The notes: generated from the sequence alone by a model not told the origin. A DNA stretch of 64,000 nucleotides from Variovorax sp. JS1663 (GCF_002157355.1 NZ_LYMK01000039.1:1-64000), one strand, 5' to 3'; counted from the first letter of the stretch, positions 49,877 to 58,811 are shown. Numbers and translations are program-made.

Positions 49877-50827
49877 ATGAGGATCGCATTCGCGGGGACA
49901 CCCGAGTTCGCCCGCGTCGCCCTGGAGGCGATTGCCGCGGCGGGCTTCGACATCGTGCTGGTGCTGACGCAGCCCGACCGTCCCGCGGGCCGCGGCATGA
50001 AGCTGCAGGCCTCGCCGGTCAAGCAGTTGGCGGTCGCGCGCAACTGGCCGGTGGCACAGCCGCGCAGCCTGCGCCTCGACGGCAAATACCCCGAGGATGC
50101 CGCGGCGGCGCGCGCCGCCATCCTCGACGCCAAGGCGGATGCCATGGTGGTGGCGGCCTATGGCCTGATCCTGCCGCAGTGGGTGCTCGACGCGCCTCGC
50201 CTGGGCTGCCTCAACATCCACGCCAGCCTGCTGCCGCGCTGGCGCGGCGCCGCACCCATCCATCGCGCGATCGAGGCCGGCGACGAGGAGACCGGCGTCA
50301 CCATCATGCAGATGGATGCGGGCCTCGACACCGGCGCCATGCTGGTGCGCGAATCGCTGGCAATCGGCGAAGACAGCACCGCGCTGCTGCACGACCGCCT
50401 CGCCGCGCTCGGTGCGCGGCTGATCGTGGATGCGCTGAAGCAGGCCGAAACTTCAGCCTTGCAGCCCGAGGCCCAACCCGCCGAAGGCGTGACCTATGCG
50501 CACAAGGTCGAGAAGCCGGAGGCGCAGATCGACTGGTCGCAGGAGGCCGCCGCCATCGTGCGCCGCATCCGCGCTTTCGACCCGTTTCCCGGTGCCACGA
50601 GCACCCTGGACGGCGAGACCCTCAAGCTCTGGGCTGCGCGCGTGCAATCCGGCGCGCCGGCCGATCCTCCGGGTACGGTGCTAGCGGTCAGTTCCACCGG
50701 CGTGGCTGTCGCGGCCAAGGGCGCGGTCGTCATGCTCACCGAACTGCAGCGCCCGGGCGGCAAGCGCCTGCCGGTGGCCGACTTCCTGCGCGGCTTCGAT
50801 GTGAAGCCCGGGCAGGTCTTCGGCTGA
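49877..50827 (+). CDS. fmt: Methionyl-tRNA formyltransferase
   Basis: 316 residues. N-terminal hydrolase domain has RIAFAGTPEFARVALEAIAA, VLTQPDRPAGRGMKLQASPV, the catalytic stretch CLNIHASLLPRWRGAAPIHR with the conserved Asn and His, and VTIMQMDAGLDTGAMLVRES. The C-terminal OB-like domain follows. It formylates initiator Met-tRNA with 10-formyltetrahydrofolate. Its stop is followed at once by a repeat, then azlC. Confidence 0.97.
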   Translation: MRIAFAGTPEFARVALEAIAAAGFDIVLVLTQPDRPAGRGMKLQASPVKQLAVARNWPVAQPRSLRLDGKYPEDAAAARAAILDAKADAMVVAAYGLILPQWVLDAPRLGCLNIHASLLPRWRGAAPIHRAIEAGDEETGVTIMQMDAGLDTGAMLVRESLAIGEDSTALLHDRLAALGARLIVDALKQAETSALQPEAQPAEGVTYAHKVEKPEAQIDWSQEAAAIVRRIRAFDPFPGATSTLDGETLKLWAARVQSGAPADPPGTVLAVSSTGVAVAAKGAVVMLTELQRPGGKRLPVADFLRGFDVKPGQVFG

Positions 50828-50915
50828 TGAATTGCCCCCACGCTCATCACTGTGTGTATTCGCTGCCTCCCGAGGGCGCGCAGGCCCCCCTTGAGGCGGC
50901 CCGGCGGAAGTCCTG
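50828..50915 (+). repeat. Intercistronic repeat, copy B
   Basis: Starts directly after the fmt stop: TGCCCCCACGCTCATCAC, then TGTGTATTCGCTGCCTCCCG, AGGGCGCGCAGGCCCCCCTT and GAGGCGGCCCGGCGG up to the azlC start. It is the same block order as copy A at 8271, with a few base changes. It separates fmt from azlC. Confidence 0.72.
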
Positions 50916-51656
50916 ATGTTCTTCTCCTCCTCCATCCGCCGCCAACCCGAGTTCCGCAAGGGCATGCGCGACATGTCGTCGGTCGCCCTCGGCACCGGCG
51001 CCTGGGGCCTGATGACCGGCGTGGCGATGGTGAAGTCCGGCATGAGCGTTTTCGAATCCATCGCGATGACGCTGCTGGTCTACGCCGGCAGCTCGCAACT
51101 GGCCGCCATCCCGCTGCTGATCGCCGGCGCGCCGGCCTGGGTGATCCTGGCCACGGGCTTCTGCGTCAACCTGCGCTTCGTGGTCTTCAGCCTGCACCTG
51201 CGACCCTATCTCATGCACATGCCGCGCTGGCGCCGCATGACGCATGGCTATCTGACGGCCGACATGACCTATGCGTTCTTCACCCGCCAATACGAGCAGC
51301 CGCCGACGAATGAGGCCGAGAAGCGCGCGCAGGAGGCCTATCTCACCGGCAACTACTTCGTGACCTGGTGCTCCTGGATGGGCATGAGCCTGCTGGGCGT
51401 CGTGCTGGCCAACCTGATCCCGCAGAGCTGGGGACTGGGCTTTGCCGGGGTGCTCTGCCTCGTCGCCGTGGTCTGCTCGATGGTGACGACGCGGCTGCGC
51501 ATCCTCGCGGCGCTGATCGCCGGCGCGACGGCCGTGGCAGCCTATGCGCTGCCGCTGAAGCTCAACATCGTCGCCGGCATCGGCGTGGCGGTGCTGCTGT
51601 GCTTCTGGCTGGAGAAGCAGTTCGGGCTGGACCCCAGCGCGGAGGACGACAAGTGA
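50916..51656 (+). CDS. azlC: AzlC-family branched-chain amino-acid exporter subunit
   Basis: 246 residues with several membrane helices: GTGAWGLMTGVAMVKSGMSV, MTLLVYAGSSQLAAIPLLIA and LNIVAGIGVAVLLCFWLEKQ. The AzlC family signature region YAGSSQLAAIPLL is present. With AzlD it exports branched-chain amino acids or azaleucine-type analogues. Preceded by repeat copy B; the gene after overlaps by GTGA. Confidence 0.92.
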   Translation: MFFSSSIRRQPEFRKGMRDMSSVALGTGAWGLMTGVAMVKSGMSVFESIAMTLLVYAGSSQLAAIPLLIAGAPAWVILATGFCVNLRFVVFSLHLRPYLMHMPRWRRMTHGYLTADMTYAFFTRQYEQPPTNEAEKRAQEAYLTGNYFVTWCSWMGMSLLGVVLANLIPQSWGLGFAGVLCLVAVVCSMVTTRLRILAALIAGATAVAAYALPLKLNIVAGIGVAVLLCFWLEKQFGLDPSAEDDK

Positions 51657-52003
51657 GCCTGGGAAGCGGCGGCACCACCGATCCATGGACCCTGGCCGTG
51701 ATCATCGGCCTGGCCTGCGTGACGGTGCTCACGCGCTGCTTCTTCTTCATCCTCGACCGGCCATGGGGCCTGCCGGACTGGGCACACCGCGCGCTGCACT
51801 ATGCCCCGGTGGCCGCACTCGCCGCCGTGATCATCCCTGAGATCGTGACGACGCAGGGCCACCTGATCTCGACCTGGCAGGACGCGCGCCTCTACGGTGC
51901 GGCCGCCGGCGCCGCCTACTACTTCTGGCGGCGCGGCGTCCTGGGGACGATGGTGGCCGGCATGGCGGTCTACATGCCGCTGCACCTGGGGCTCGGCTGG
52001 TAG
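51653..52003 (+). CDS. azlD: AzlD-family small exporter subunit
   Basis: 116 residues from GTG 51653, overlapping the azlC stop. GGAGG lies 7 bases before. Helices WTLAVIIGLACVTVLTRCFF, APVAALAAVIIPEIVT and LGTMVAGMAVYMPLHLGLG are typical. Small partner of AzlC. Convergent with the metallo-beta-lactamase gene 7 bases away. Confidence 0.88.
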   Translation: MSLGSGGTTDPWTLAVIIGLACVTVLTRCFFFILDRPWGLPDWAHRALHYAPVAALAAVIIPEIVTTQGHLISTWQDARLYGAAAGAAYYFWRRGVLGTMVAGMAVYMPLHLGLGW

Positions 52004-52010
52004 CCAAGCC

Positions 52011-52970
52011 CTAGCTGCGCAGGGCCTGCCACAACTCGCGGTCGCGTTCGGCCGTCCACACGACCGGATGCTCGATGCCACGCAGCTCGTCGTAGGCGCG
52101 CGAGACATCGAAGGGCAGCACATGCTGGAACACCGGCCAGTCGCCGAAGCGCGGCTTCATGGTGGCCTCGGCACGCTCGAAGCAGCCGCGGATGTCCTCG
52201 CCCGCGTCGATGCTGGCGCGCACGCTGTCCAGCAGGGTCGAGAGAAAGTCCTTGGTGAGTGCAATGGCCTGCACGCAGGCTGCAGGGTCGTGCAGCACGG
52301 CGCCGCGGCCGGGCACCAGCACCCGGGGCGCGAGTGCGGTGACCGCGTCCAGCGTGGCGGCCCAGTCCTGGATGTAGGCATCGCCGGCATAGACGCCGCA
52401 GCGGTTTTCCACCACGTCGCCCGAGAACAGCACGCCGCAGTCCGGCAGCCATGCCACGGTGTCGCCGCCCGAATGGCCACGGCCCAGGCACATCAGCCGC
52501 AGTTCGCGCGAGCCCAACCACAGGCTCATCTCGCGCTCGAAGCTCATGTCCGGCACGGTGAGGCCGGGGATCTCCTCGACGCCGGCGAACAGGCGGGGGA
52601 AGCGGCCCACCTCCGAGTCGAAGTCGGCCTGCCCGCGCTCGCGCACCCAGTCCATCGTGCCGCGGCTGGCGATGATGGCCTGCACCTGATCGAAGGCGCT
52701 CGCGCCCATGACGCGCACGGCGTGGTAGTGCGTGAGCACGATGAACCTGATTGGCTTGTCGGTGACACGGCGGATGTCGGCCAGGAAGTCGCGCGCCATG
52801 CGCGGTGTGGGCCGGGTGTCGATCAGCACCACGTACTCGTCGCCGACGACGAAGCCGCAGTTGGGATCGAAGTCGCTGATGTAGCCGTAGACGTCTGGCG
52901 CCAGTTCGCGCAGCTGCGGCTTCTGCTCGCGCGTGTCCGCGGCGGAGGCGAAAGAGACCTGGCCGCTCAT
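52011..52970 (-). CDS. MBL-fold protein with altered metal site
   Basis: 319 residues. Metallo-beta-lactamase fold: YVVLIDTRPTPRMARDFLAD, FIVLTHYHAVRVMGAS, LGRGHSGGDTVAWLPDCGVL and FSGDVVENR. The usual metal motif HxHxDH reads H81-Y-H83-A-V85-R86, so the Asp and third His are missing; the later His (RGHSGGD) and Asp (FSGD) remain. It may be a one-metal enzyme or use a different site. It is the last gene of the operon and overlaps DUF2783 by ATGA. A start at 53033 is not supported. Confidence 0.82.
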   Translation of the reverse strand: MSGQVSFASAADTREQKPQLRELAPDVYGYISDFDPNCGFVVGDEYVVLIDTRPTPRMARDFLADIRRVTDKPIRFIVLTHYHAVRVMGASAFDQVQAIIASRGTMDWVRERGQADFDSEVGRFPRLFAGVEEIPGLTVPDMSFEREMSLWLGSRELRLMCLGRGHSGGDTVAWLPDCGVLFSGDVVENRCGVYAGDAYIQDWAATLDAVTALAPRVLVPGRGAVLHDPAACVQAIALTKDFLSTLLDSVRASIDAGEDIRGCFERAEATMKPRFGDWPVFQHVLPFDVSRAYDELRGIEHPVVWTAERDRELWQALRS

Positions 52971-53176
52971 TCCGCGGCTCCGGTGGCGCACGCGGCGGCG
53001 ATGCATTCCAGCAGCACGGCGTGGTCGCGGCACTGGTTGGCCAGCAGCAGCACAAGGCGCGCATTGAGGCTCGCGCTCTGCGGGTCGCTCAGGCCTTCGT
53101 GAGCGGCCAGCAAGGCAGCATAGAAGTCGTCGGGGTCGGGGATGTGGGGCTCGGTGATCATGGGTGCGTCAGTCAT
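52967..53176 (-). CDS. DUF2783 small protein, 69 residues
   Basis: MTDAPMITEPHIPDPDDFYA, then ALLAAHEGLSDPQSASLNAR and LVLLLANQCRDHAVLLECIA, a short helical protein matching the DUF2783 pattern. These proteins accompany FAD-dependent hydroxylases in betaproteobacterial operons. The role is unknown, perhaps a subunit or chaperone for the monooxygenase. It overlaps the monooxygenase gene by 8 bases and the MBL gene by 4 bases. Confidence 0.78.
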   Translation of the reverse strand: MTDAPMITEPHIPDPDDFYAALLAAHEGLSDPQSASLNARLVLLLANQCRDHAVLLECIAAACATGAAE

Positions 53177-54812
53177 GGGCCAGGGCTGCGTGGAGGGCGG
53201 CGGCGATGGCCGCCGGCGTGGGGTCGCGCAGCAGGGCGGCGCGGTAGGCGTCCGGGCGGATGAGGCAGAAGCCGCCGGCGGGATCGTCGAGGCCGAGGTG
53301 CTGCAGCAGCGTCTCGTCCGGCGCCAGCGTGGGCAGGCCGCTGTCGCCGCCGATGCCGATCAGGCGCAGGGGCAGCGAGGCGAGCGCGGCGGCCGCCTGC
53401 GCCTGATCTCGCGTCGGCGCGTGCCACAGGCCCAGGCAATGGGTGCCCTCGGCCAGCAACTGCATCAAGCTGCAGGAGCCCCCGTTCTGCCAGCGCAGCG
53501 GCAAGTTCTGCACGCTGCACCCGCCCTCCGGCAGATGGTCACCCGCGGGGTACGCGTTGGCCACCGACATGCGGCCGGTGTTGACCAGCGCGCGTGCGAA
53601 GGAGTAGCGCGAGGCCAGCGCGACCACGGCGCGTCGCATCAGGTGCTCGGCCGGCGAGCGCGGCGCAAGGAAGCGTGCGGTGCGGCTCGTGACCTTCAGG
53701 TTCTCCGCTGCGGCTGGTCGGCGCTCGGCGTCGTAGGTGTCCAGCAAGGCATCGCCGGCCTGGCCCTGTGCGACCAGGGCCAGCTTCCATCCGAGATTGG
53801 CGGCGTCCTGAATGCCGGTGTTGCCGCCGCGCGCCCCAAACGGGCTGACCACATGGGCCGAGTCGCCGATGAAGAACAGGCGGCCGTGACGGAAGCGGTC
53901 GAGCAGATGGTCGCGGTAGCCGTAGGGTCCGATCCAGACGAACTCGAATTCCACGTCGGGGCCGAGCTGCTCGCGCAGCCGCGCGCCCGCCACCTCCGGC
54001 TTGCTGATGTGGGCGGTGTCGCTGTCCTCCGGCATCTGGTAGTCGATGCGCCACACGCCATCGGCCATCAGGTGCTGCCAGACCGCGCGTCCCTCGTTGA
54101 AGGGCGCATCGACCCAGGTCCAGCGCTCCACCGGCAGCGGTTTCTTGAAGCGCACGTCGCTGATGCACCAGCGGTCGGTGCTGCGCGAGGTATGCGCGTC
54201 CAGGCCGAGTTGCGCGCGGATGGGGCTGTTGGCGCCGCTGGCATCGATCACATAGTCTGCCTCGATCGCGTAGGCGCCGGCGGGCGTCTCGACCTCGATG
54301 TGCACGCCGTCCCCACCGGGTTCAATGCGCCTCACACGGTTCTTCCAGCGCAGGTCGACCACGCCCAGTTCCAGGACGCGGTCCACCAGGAACCACTCCA
54401 GGTAGAACTGCTGCAGGTTGACGAAGGGCGGCTGCGCCGAGACGCTGGCGATCTGCAGGTTGAAGTTGTAGACCTCCTGTGCGCCCGAGAAGGTGCGGCC
54501 GAAAGACCAAGTGATGCCCTTGTCCGCGATACGCTGGTAGACGCCGAGGCGCTCGAAGATCTCCAGGCTCTTCTGCGCATAGCAGATGCCGCGCGAGGAG
54601 GCGCCGCGCACGCCCACCGTGTCGTCCTCGTCCAGCAGCACGGCCGGCACGCCGCGCTTGGCGAGGTCGCAGGCCAGCGTGAGGCCGGCCGGGCCCGCGC
54701 CGACGATGACGATGGGATGGCGCACGATGTCCTGGCGTCCCAGCTCGGGTGGCGCGACGAAAGGCCAGTGCGGCAATTCGTATTCGGGCGCGAAACGGAA
54801 TTCTTCCATCAT
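53169..54812 (-). CDS. FAD-dependent aromatic monooxygenase (MhpA/TfdB type)
   Basis: 547 residues. Class A flavin hydroxylase features: GxGxxG at 38-43 in VIVGAGPAGLTLACDL, DG-like YVIDASGANSPIRAQLGL near 190, and the FAD-binding GDSAHVVSPFGARGGNTGIQ near 305. The C-terminal thioredoxin-like domain is present. Such enzymes hydroxylate phenolic rings with NAD(P)H and O2. The start is one of two tandem ATGs (54812 or 54809), 5 bases after the hydrolase stop. Substrate unknown; neighbours suggest an aromatic ring path. Confidence 0.88.
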   Translation of the reverse strand: MMEEFRFAPEYELPHWPFVAPPELGRQDIVRHPIVIVGAGPAGLTLACDLAKRGVPAVLLDEDDTVGVRGASSRGICYAQKSLEIFERLGVYQRIADKGITWSFGRTFSGAQEVYNFNLQIASVSAQPPFVNLQQFYLEWFLVDRVLELGVVDLRWKNRVRRIEPGGDGVHIEVETPAGAYAIEADYVIDASGANSPIRAQLGLDAHTSRSTDRWCISDVRFKKPLPVERWTWVDAPFNEGRAVWQHLMADGVWRIDYQMPEDSDTAHISKPEVAGARLREQLGPDVEFEFVWIGPYGYRDHLLDRFRHGRLFFIGDSAHVVSPFGARGGNTGIQDAANLGWKLALVAQGQAGDALLDTYDAERRPAAAENLKVTSRTARFLAPRSPAEHLMRRAVVALASRYSFARALVNTGRMSVANAYPAGDHLPEGGCSVQNLPLRWQNGGSCSLMQLLAEGTHCLGLWHAPTRDQAQAAAALASLPLRLIGIGGDSGLPTLAPDETLLQHLGLDDPAGGFCLIRPDAYRAALLRDPTPAAIAAALHAALAHD

Positions 54813-54817
54813 GCGGC

Positions 54818-55939
54818 TCACAGGGTGTGCGCCCATTCCGCGATCGTGTCGGCCGCTTGCGGCACCAGCTTGGGCTGGCCCGCGAGATAGTGGTTGCCGC
54901 CGACGATGTCCACGTTGCGGATGCGCGCGCCGCCGGCCGCGAGCCACGTGTCGCGCGTGCTCGGGAAGGTGGACTGGTCGGCGGTGTAGGTCAGCAGCAG
55001 CTTCGGGCAGGTGGTGCGCGCCAGGTTCGCGGGGCCGTCGGCCTGCGAGCGTGAGGACCATTGCGAGAGGAAGGCGGTCAGCGAGGTGGTACGGCCCATC
55101 GCGTTGGCCGAGTAGTTGACCTGCCGTGCATCGCCCCAGACGCTGCCGGGCGCGCGGTCGTTGGGGTCGATCGAGAGGTCCGCGCAGCGCGGGTCGGCGT
55201 GCGTGCGGTAGACGACGAAGGCCTGGTCGCGCGGCCCGCCGGGCGTGCCGCGCAGCAGGCGCAGCCGCTCCAGGGCCCAGTGCTCGAGGCGATCGAGGCG
55301 CGCCTTCTGCGCGGCGCTGAAGCGCGCGAGGAAGCCGGCGTCGTAGGGCATGCGATGGCGCGGGTCGTACATGTCGAGCTCGGGGTCCACCGACAGCGGG
55401 TCGTGTTCGTCGGTGACGGAGGGATCGATCCAGTCGCGCATCAGCCGCGAGCGGCCCAGGTGCGCCGCGCACAGCGCGATGCCGTCGGCCGGCGGCAGGT
55501 CGCCGGGGTGCAGGTGCGTGGGGTCGCCGTCGGGGAAGCTGTGCGCCGTCAGGTCTTCGGCCTGGGCCTGGTAGAAGCTCGAGAGCGCCGCGCCGCCCGA
55601 GTTGCCGATCAGCACCACCTTCTCGTAGCCCAGGCCGCGCAGGAACTGCACGCCCGCCCCCAGGTCCTGGATGGCGCGCTCCATCAGCAGCACCGTGTCG
55701 TTGCCCATGTAGCGGGAATTCAGCCCCATGCAGCAGATGCCGCGCGCGGCCAGCGGCTCGATCAGGTAGTGGCCCATGAAGTTGCTCGTCGGGTGCATCA
55801 CCAGCGCCGCGATCTTCTTCGGGCCGGACGGCGCGCGGTAGGCGCCATAGATGCGCGGGCGCAGCATCTGCAGGCCCGATTGGCTTTCCATCGAAGCGCC
55901 GGGCTTCACGTCGATGACGGCGAGCTGCAGGTCCGTCAT
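54818..55939 (-). CDS. Alpha/beta hydrolase
   Basis: 373 residues from ATG 55939 (RBS AAGGCGG). The nucleophile elbow is VVLIGNSGGAAL with S114, and a late GGNHYLAG His fits the catalytic triad. The N-terminal YRAPSGPKKIAALVMHPTSN strand and oxyanion region are typical. It likely cleaves an ester or C-C bond product in the operon. The start overlaps the VOC stop (ATGA). Confidence 0.85.
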   Translation of the reverse strand: MTDLQLAVIDVKPGASMESQSGLQMLRPRIYGAYRAPSGPKKIAALVMHPTSNFMGHYLIEPLAARGICCMGLNSRYMGNDTVLLMERAIQDLGAGVQFLRGLGYEKVVLIGNSGGAALSSFYQAQAEDLTAHSFPDGDPTHLHPGDLPPADGIALCAAHLGRSRLMRDWIDPSVTDEHDPLSVDPELDMYDPRHRMPYDAGFLARFSAAQKARLDRLEHWALERLRLLRGTPGGPRDQAFVVYRTHADPRCADLSIDPNDRAPGSVWGDARQVNYSANAMGRTTSLTAFLSQWSSRSQADGPANLARTTCPKLLLTYTADQSTFPSTRDTWLAAGGARIRNVDIVGGNHYLAGQPKLVPQAADTIAEWAHTL

Positions 55940-56490
55940 GCTGCCGCCTTCGCGCGCAGCTGCGCCTTGCGCTCGGTCCACGCATCCAGCTCGGCATGGG
56001 CGCTGCGGGCATGCGCTTCCATCTCCGCCGGCGGCACGGCGGGCGTGGTCAGCTCCACGCGCAGGCCGTTCGGGTCGAAGAAATAGATCGACTCGATGAT
56101 GTGGTGGTCGGTCACGCCCAGCACCTCGACGCCCGCGGCTTGCAGCCGTGCCTTCGCGGCCACCAGGTCGGCCACCGAGTCCACCCGCAGCGCGATGTGG
56201 TTGACCCAGGCCGGCGTGTTGGGCGAGGGCAGCGCGGCGGTGTCGTCGCCGAGGTCGAAGAAGGCGATGTACGAGCCGTCGCGCATCTGGAAGAAGATGT
56301 GGACGTAGGGGCAGTACTCGCCGGTGCTCGGCACGTGGTCGCTCTTGATCACGTGCACCAGCGGCAGGCCCAGCAGGTCCTCGTAGAAGCGGCGCGTCTC
56401 CTCGCTGTCGCGGCAGCGCCAGGCGAAGTGGTGCAGCCCTCTCACGGGAACGGAAGCGGGCACGGGGGGCGCTGTCTCGGCAGGGGGCAT
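55936..56490 (-). CDS. VOC-family protein, candidate extradiol-type dioxygenase
   Basis: 184 residues with two VOC modules. Putative metal ligands: VRGLHHFAWRCRD (His), PAWVNHIALRVDS (His) and GLRVELTTP (Glu), matching the His-His-Glu pattern. Relatives include glyoxalases and ring-cleavage dioxygenases. It is the first gene of the operon and divergent from a LysR gene. A C-terminal tail of about 25 residues is rich in Ala and Arg. Confidence 0.85.
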   Translation of the reverse strand: MPPAETAPPVPASVPVRGLHHFAWRCRDSEETRRFYEDLLGLPLVHVIKSDHVPSTGEYCPYVHIFFQMRDGSYIAFFDLGDDTAALPSPNTPAWVNHIALRVDSVADLVAAKARLQAAGVEVLGVTDHHIIESIYFFDPNGLRVELTTPAVPPAEMEAHARSAHAELDAWTERKAQLRAKAAA

Positions 56491-56556
56491 GGCTTGTCTC
56501 CGTGGGGAATGGGGCCGATTGGGCCTTCCTTCTTCTTATGATTCAATCGAAATAAA

Positions 56557-56572
56557 TTCATTGATTGATGAA
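56557..56572. promoter_or_regulatory. Palindrome before the LysR gene
   Basis: TTCATTGATTGATGAA: TTCAT and ATGAA arms around a 6-base spacer, ending 8 bases before ATG 56581 in a 90-base divergent region. It lies in an AT-rich island (about 56536-56572) and is placed to bind the LysR protein and control both directions. It is not a clean T-N11-A box, so it is only a candidate. Confidence 0.45.
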
Positions 56573-56580
56573 CTGAGGAC

Positions 56581-57480
56581 ATGAATCTGACCCTTCGCCA
56601 ACTGCGCGCCTTCGACGCGGTGGCCGAGACCGGCAGCTTCACCGCGGCAGCCGCCCGCCTGCACCTGACCCAGTCGGCGCTCAGCGTGCTGGTGCGCGAA
56701 CTGGAGCGCGAGATGGGCGTGCAGCTGTTCGACCGGCATACGCGGCGCGTGCTGCTCTCGGAAGCGGGCCGCGCCTTCCAGCCCTCGGTGCAACGCCTCT
56801 TGGCCGACCTCGCGGGCGCGGTGGCCGGCGTGACCGAGCTGCGCGACAAGAAGCGCGGCCTGCTGCGGCTGGCCGCGCCGCAGTTGATGGCCTGCACGCT
56901 GATGCCGCGCGTGATCGCCGCCTACCGCGCGCGCTACCCCGACATCGATGTGCGCCTGGCCGACACGCTGCCCGAGCACCTGCTGGCGGGCCTGGCGTCA
57001 GGCGAGGCGGAACTCGCGGTGGGCCAGGATGCCGCGGTGGACCCCGCCGCGATCGAGCGCCGCACCCTGTTCCGGGACCGCCACTGGCTGATCTGCCCAC
57101 CGGACCACCCCTTCGCACGTCGGCGCAAGGTGCGCTGGAGCGAACTCGGCCCCTACACCTTCATCGCCCCCACGCGCGACTTTCGCCAACGCGTGCTGCC
57201 CGAACTGGAGGCCGAGGCGCGCGGCTTTCTCCAGCGGGCCTCCACGCAGGAGGTGTCGTACATGACCACCGCGCTCGGCATGGTCGCCTCGGGCCTCGGG
57301 CTGACGGTCTGCCCGACCTACTCGGCCTCGCTGGTGCGCGCCCATGGGCTGCAGATGGTGCGGCTCGACCGGCCCGACTTCCATCGCGAGGTCTGCGTGT
57401 ACGCGGCCGCGCGCCGCTCGCTCTCGCCGGCAGCGGCGGGCTTCGTCGAGATCCTGCAGCGCTTCGCGCAGCAACCCTGA
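56581..57480 (+). CDS. LysR-family transcriptional regulator
   Basis: 299 residues. HTH at about 1-60 (MNLTLRQLRAFDAVAETGSF, AAARLHLTQSALSVLVRELE) and a LysR substrate-binding domain with LRLAAPQLMACTLMPRVIAA and ASGEAELAVGQDA. Divergent from the VOC-hydrolase-monooxygenase operon, which it very probably activates when its inducer, a substrate or intermediate, is present. Confidence 0.93.
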   Translation: MNLTLRQLRAFDAVAETGSFTAAAARLHLTQSALSVLVRELEREMGVQLFDRHTRRVLLSEAGRAFQPSVQRLLADLAGAVAGVTELRDKKRGLLRLAAPQLMACTLMPRVIAAYRARYPDIDVRLADTLPEHLLAGLASGEAELAVGQDAAVDPAAIERRTLFRDRHWLICPPDHPFARRRKVRWSELGPYTFIAPTRDFRQRVLPELEAEARGFLQRASTQEVSYMTTALGMVASGLGLTVCPTYSASLVRAHGLQMVRLDRPDFHREVCVYAAARRSLSPAAAGFVEILQRFAQQP

Positions 57481-57562
57481 GAAGGCGCGAACAACCCGCC
57501 ATGCCGGATTCATTCACACCTTCTGGCTTGCGGGCTGATACAGCGCGGCCCGCGGGCAAACC

Positions 57563-57568
57563 TACAAT
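57563..57568 (+). promoter_or_regulatory. Possible -10 element for pgk
   Basis: TACAAT in CCTACAATCACC, 53 bases before the pgk ATG. The same hexamer is before yajC. No good -35 element is present at 16-18 bases. Low confidence. Confidence 0.3.
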
Positions 57569-57620
57569 CACCCCTGCCTCTTTTCGAGGCACTCCCATCG
57601 CTTCCACCCCGCCCGACTCC

Positions 57621-58811
57621 ATGAACATTCTTCGATTCACCGACCTCGCAGCGCAAGGCAAGGCCACCGGCCAGCGCGTGTTCATCCGTGCCGACCTCAA
57701 CGTGCCGCAGGACGATGCCGGCAACATCACCGAGGACACCCGCATCCGTGCCTCGGTGCCCTGCATCCGGCAGGCGCTGGAAGCGGGCGCCGCAGTGATG
57801 GTCACCTCGCACCTGGGCCGTCCGACCGAGGGCCAGTTCAAGCCCGAGGACTCCCTGGCCCCCGTCGCCAGGCGCCTGGGCGAACTGCTCGGCCGCGAGG
57901 TGCCGCTGGTCTCGAACTGGGTCGACGGCGTCGACGTGAAGCCCGGCCAGGTCGTGCTGCTGGAGAACTGCCGCCTCAACAAGGGCGAGAAGAAGAACGA
58001 CGAGGCGCTGGCCCGCAAGCTGGCCGCGCTGACCGACATCTACGTGAACGACGCCTTCGGCACCGCGCACCGCGCCGAGGCCACCACCTACGGCATCGCC
58101 CAGTTCGCCAAGGTCGCCTGCGCCGGGCCGCTGCTGGCGGCCGAGATCGACGCCATCACCAAGGCGCTGGCCGATCCGAAGCGGCCGCTGGTGGCGATCG
58201 TCGCGGGCTCCAAGGTCAGCACCAAGCTCACCATCCTGGAAAGCCTGGCCGGCAAGGTCGACCAATTGATCGTGGGCGGCGGCATCGCCAACACCTTCAT
58301 GCTGGCCGCCGGCCTGCCCATCGGCAAGTCGCTGGCCGAGCCGGACCTGCAGGACCAGGCCCGCGCCGTGATCGAGGCCATGCGCGCGCGCGGCGCCGCG
58401 GTGCCGATCCCGGTCGACGTGGTCACGGCCAAGAGCTTCGCCGCGGATGCGCCAGCCACCGTCAAGGACGCAGCGGCCGTGGCCGAGGACGACCTGATCC
58501 TCGACATCGGCCCCAAGACCGCCGCGCAACTGGCCGCGCAGCTGCGCGAGGCCGGCACCATCGTCTGGAACGGGCCGGTGGGCGTGTTCGAGTTCGACGC
58601 CTTTTCCAAGGGCACGGAAGCCATCGCCCGCGCCATCGCCGACAGCAGTGCCTTCTCGATCGCCGGCGGCGGCGATACGCTGGCTGCCATCGCCAAGTAC
58701 GGCATCGAGAACCAGGTGGGCTACATCTCGACCGGAGGCGGCGCCTTCCTCGAAGTGCTGGAGGGCAAGACCCTGCCCGCCTTCGAGATCCTGGAAAAGC
58801 GAGCTGGATAG
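57621..58811 (+). CDS. pgk: Phosphoglycerate kinase
   Basis: 396 residues from ATG 57621. Motifs RVFIRADLNVPQD, VTSHLGRPTEG, DIYVNDAFGTAHRAEATTYG, VAIVAGSKVSTKLTILESL and GGGDTLAAIAKYGI are characteristic, and the length is usual for the enzyme. It makes ATP from 1,3-bisphosphoglycerate in glycolysis. The ORF extends upstream to 57501 through the promoter region, but ATG 57621 matches the family N-terminus. It is the first gene of a glycolytic series with pyk and fba. Confidence 0.97.
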   Translation: MNILRFTDLAAQGKATGQRVFIRADLNVPQDDAGNITEDTRIRASVPCIRQALEAGAAVMVTSHLGRPTEGQFKPEDSLAPVARRLGELLGREVPLVSNWVDGVDVKPGQVVLLENCRLNKGEKKNDEALARKLAALTDIYVNDAFGTAHRAEATTYGIAQFAKVACAGPLLAAEIDAITKALADPKRPLVAIVAGSKVSTKLTILESLAGKVDQLIVGGGIANTFMLAAGLPIGKSLAEPDLQDQARAVIEAMRARGAAVPIPVDVVTAKSFAADAPATVKDAAAVAEDDLILDIGPKTAAQLAAQLREAGTIVWNGPVGVFEFDAFSKGTEAIARAIADSSAFSIAGGGDTLAAIAKYGIENQVGYISTGGGAFLEVLEGKTLPAFEILEKRAG

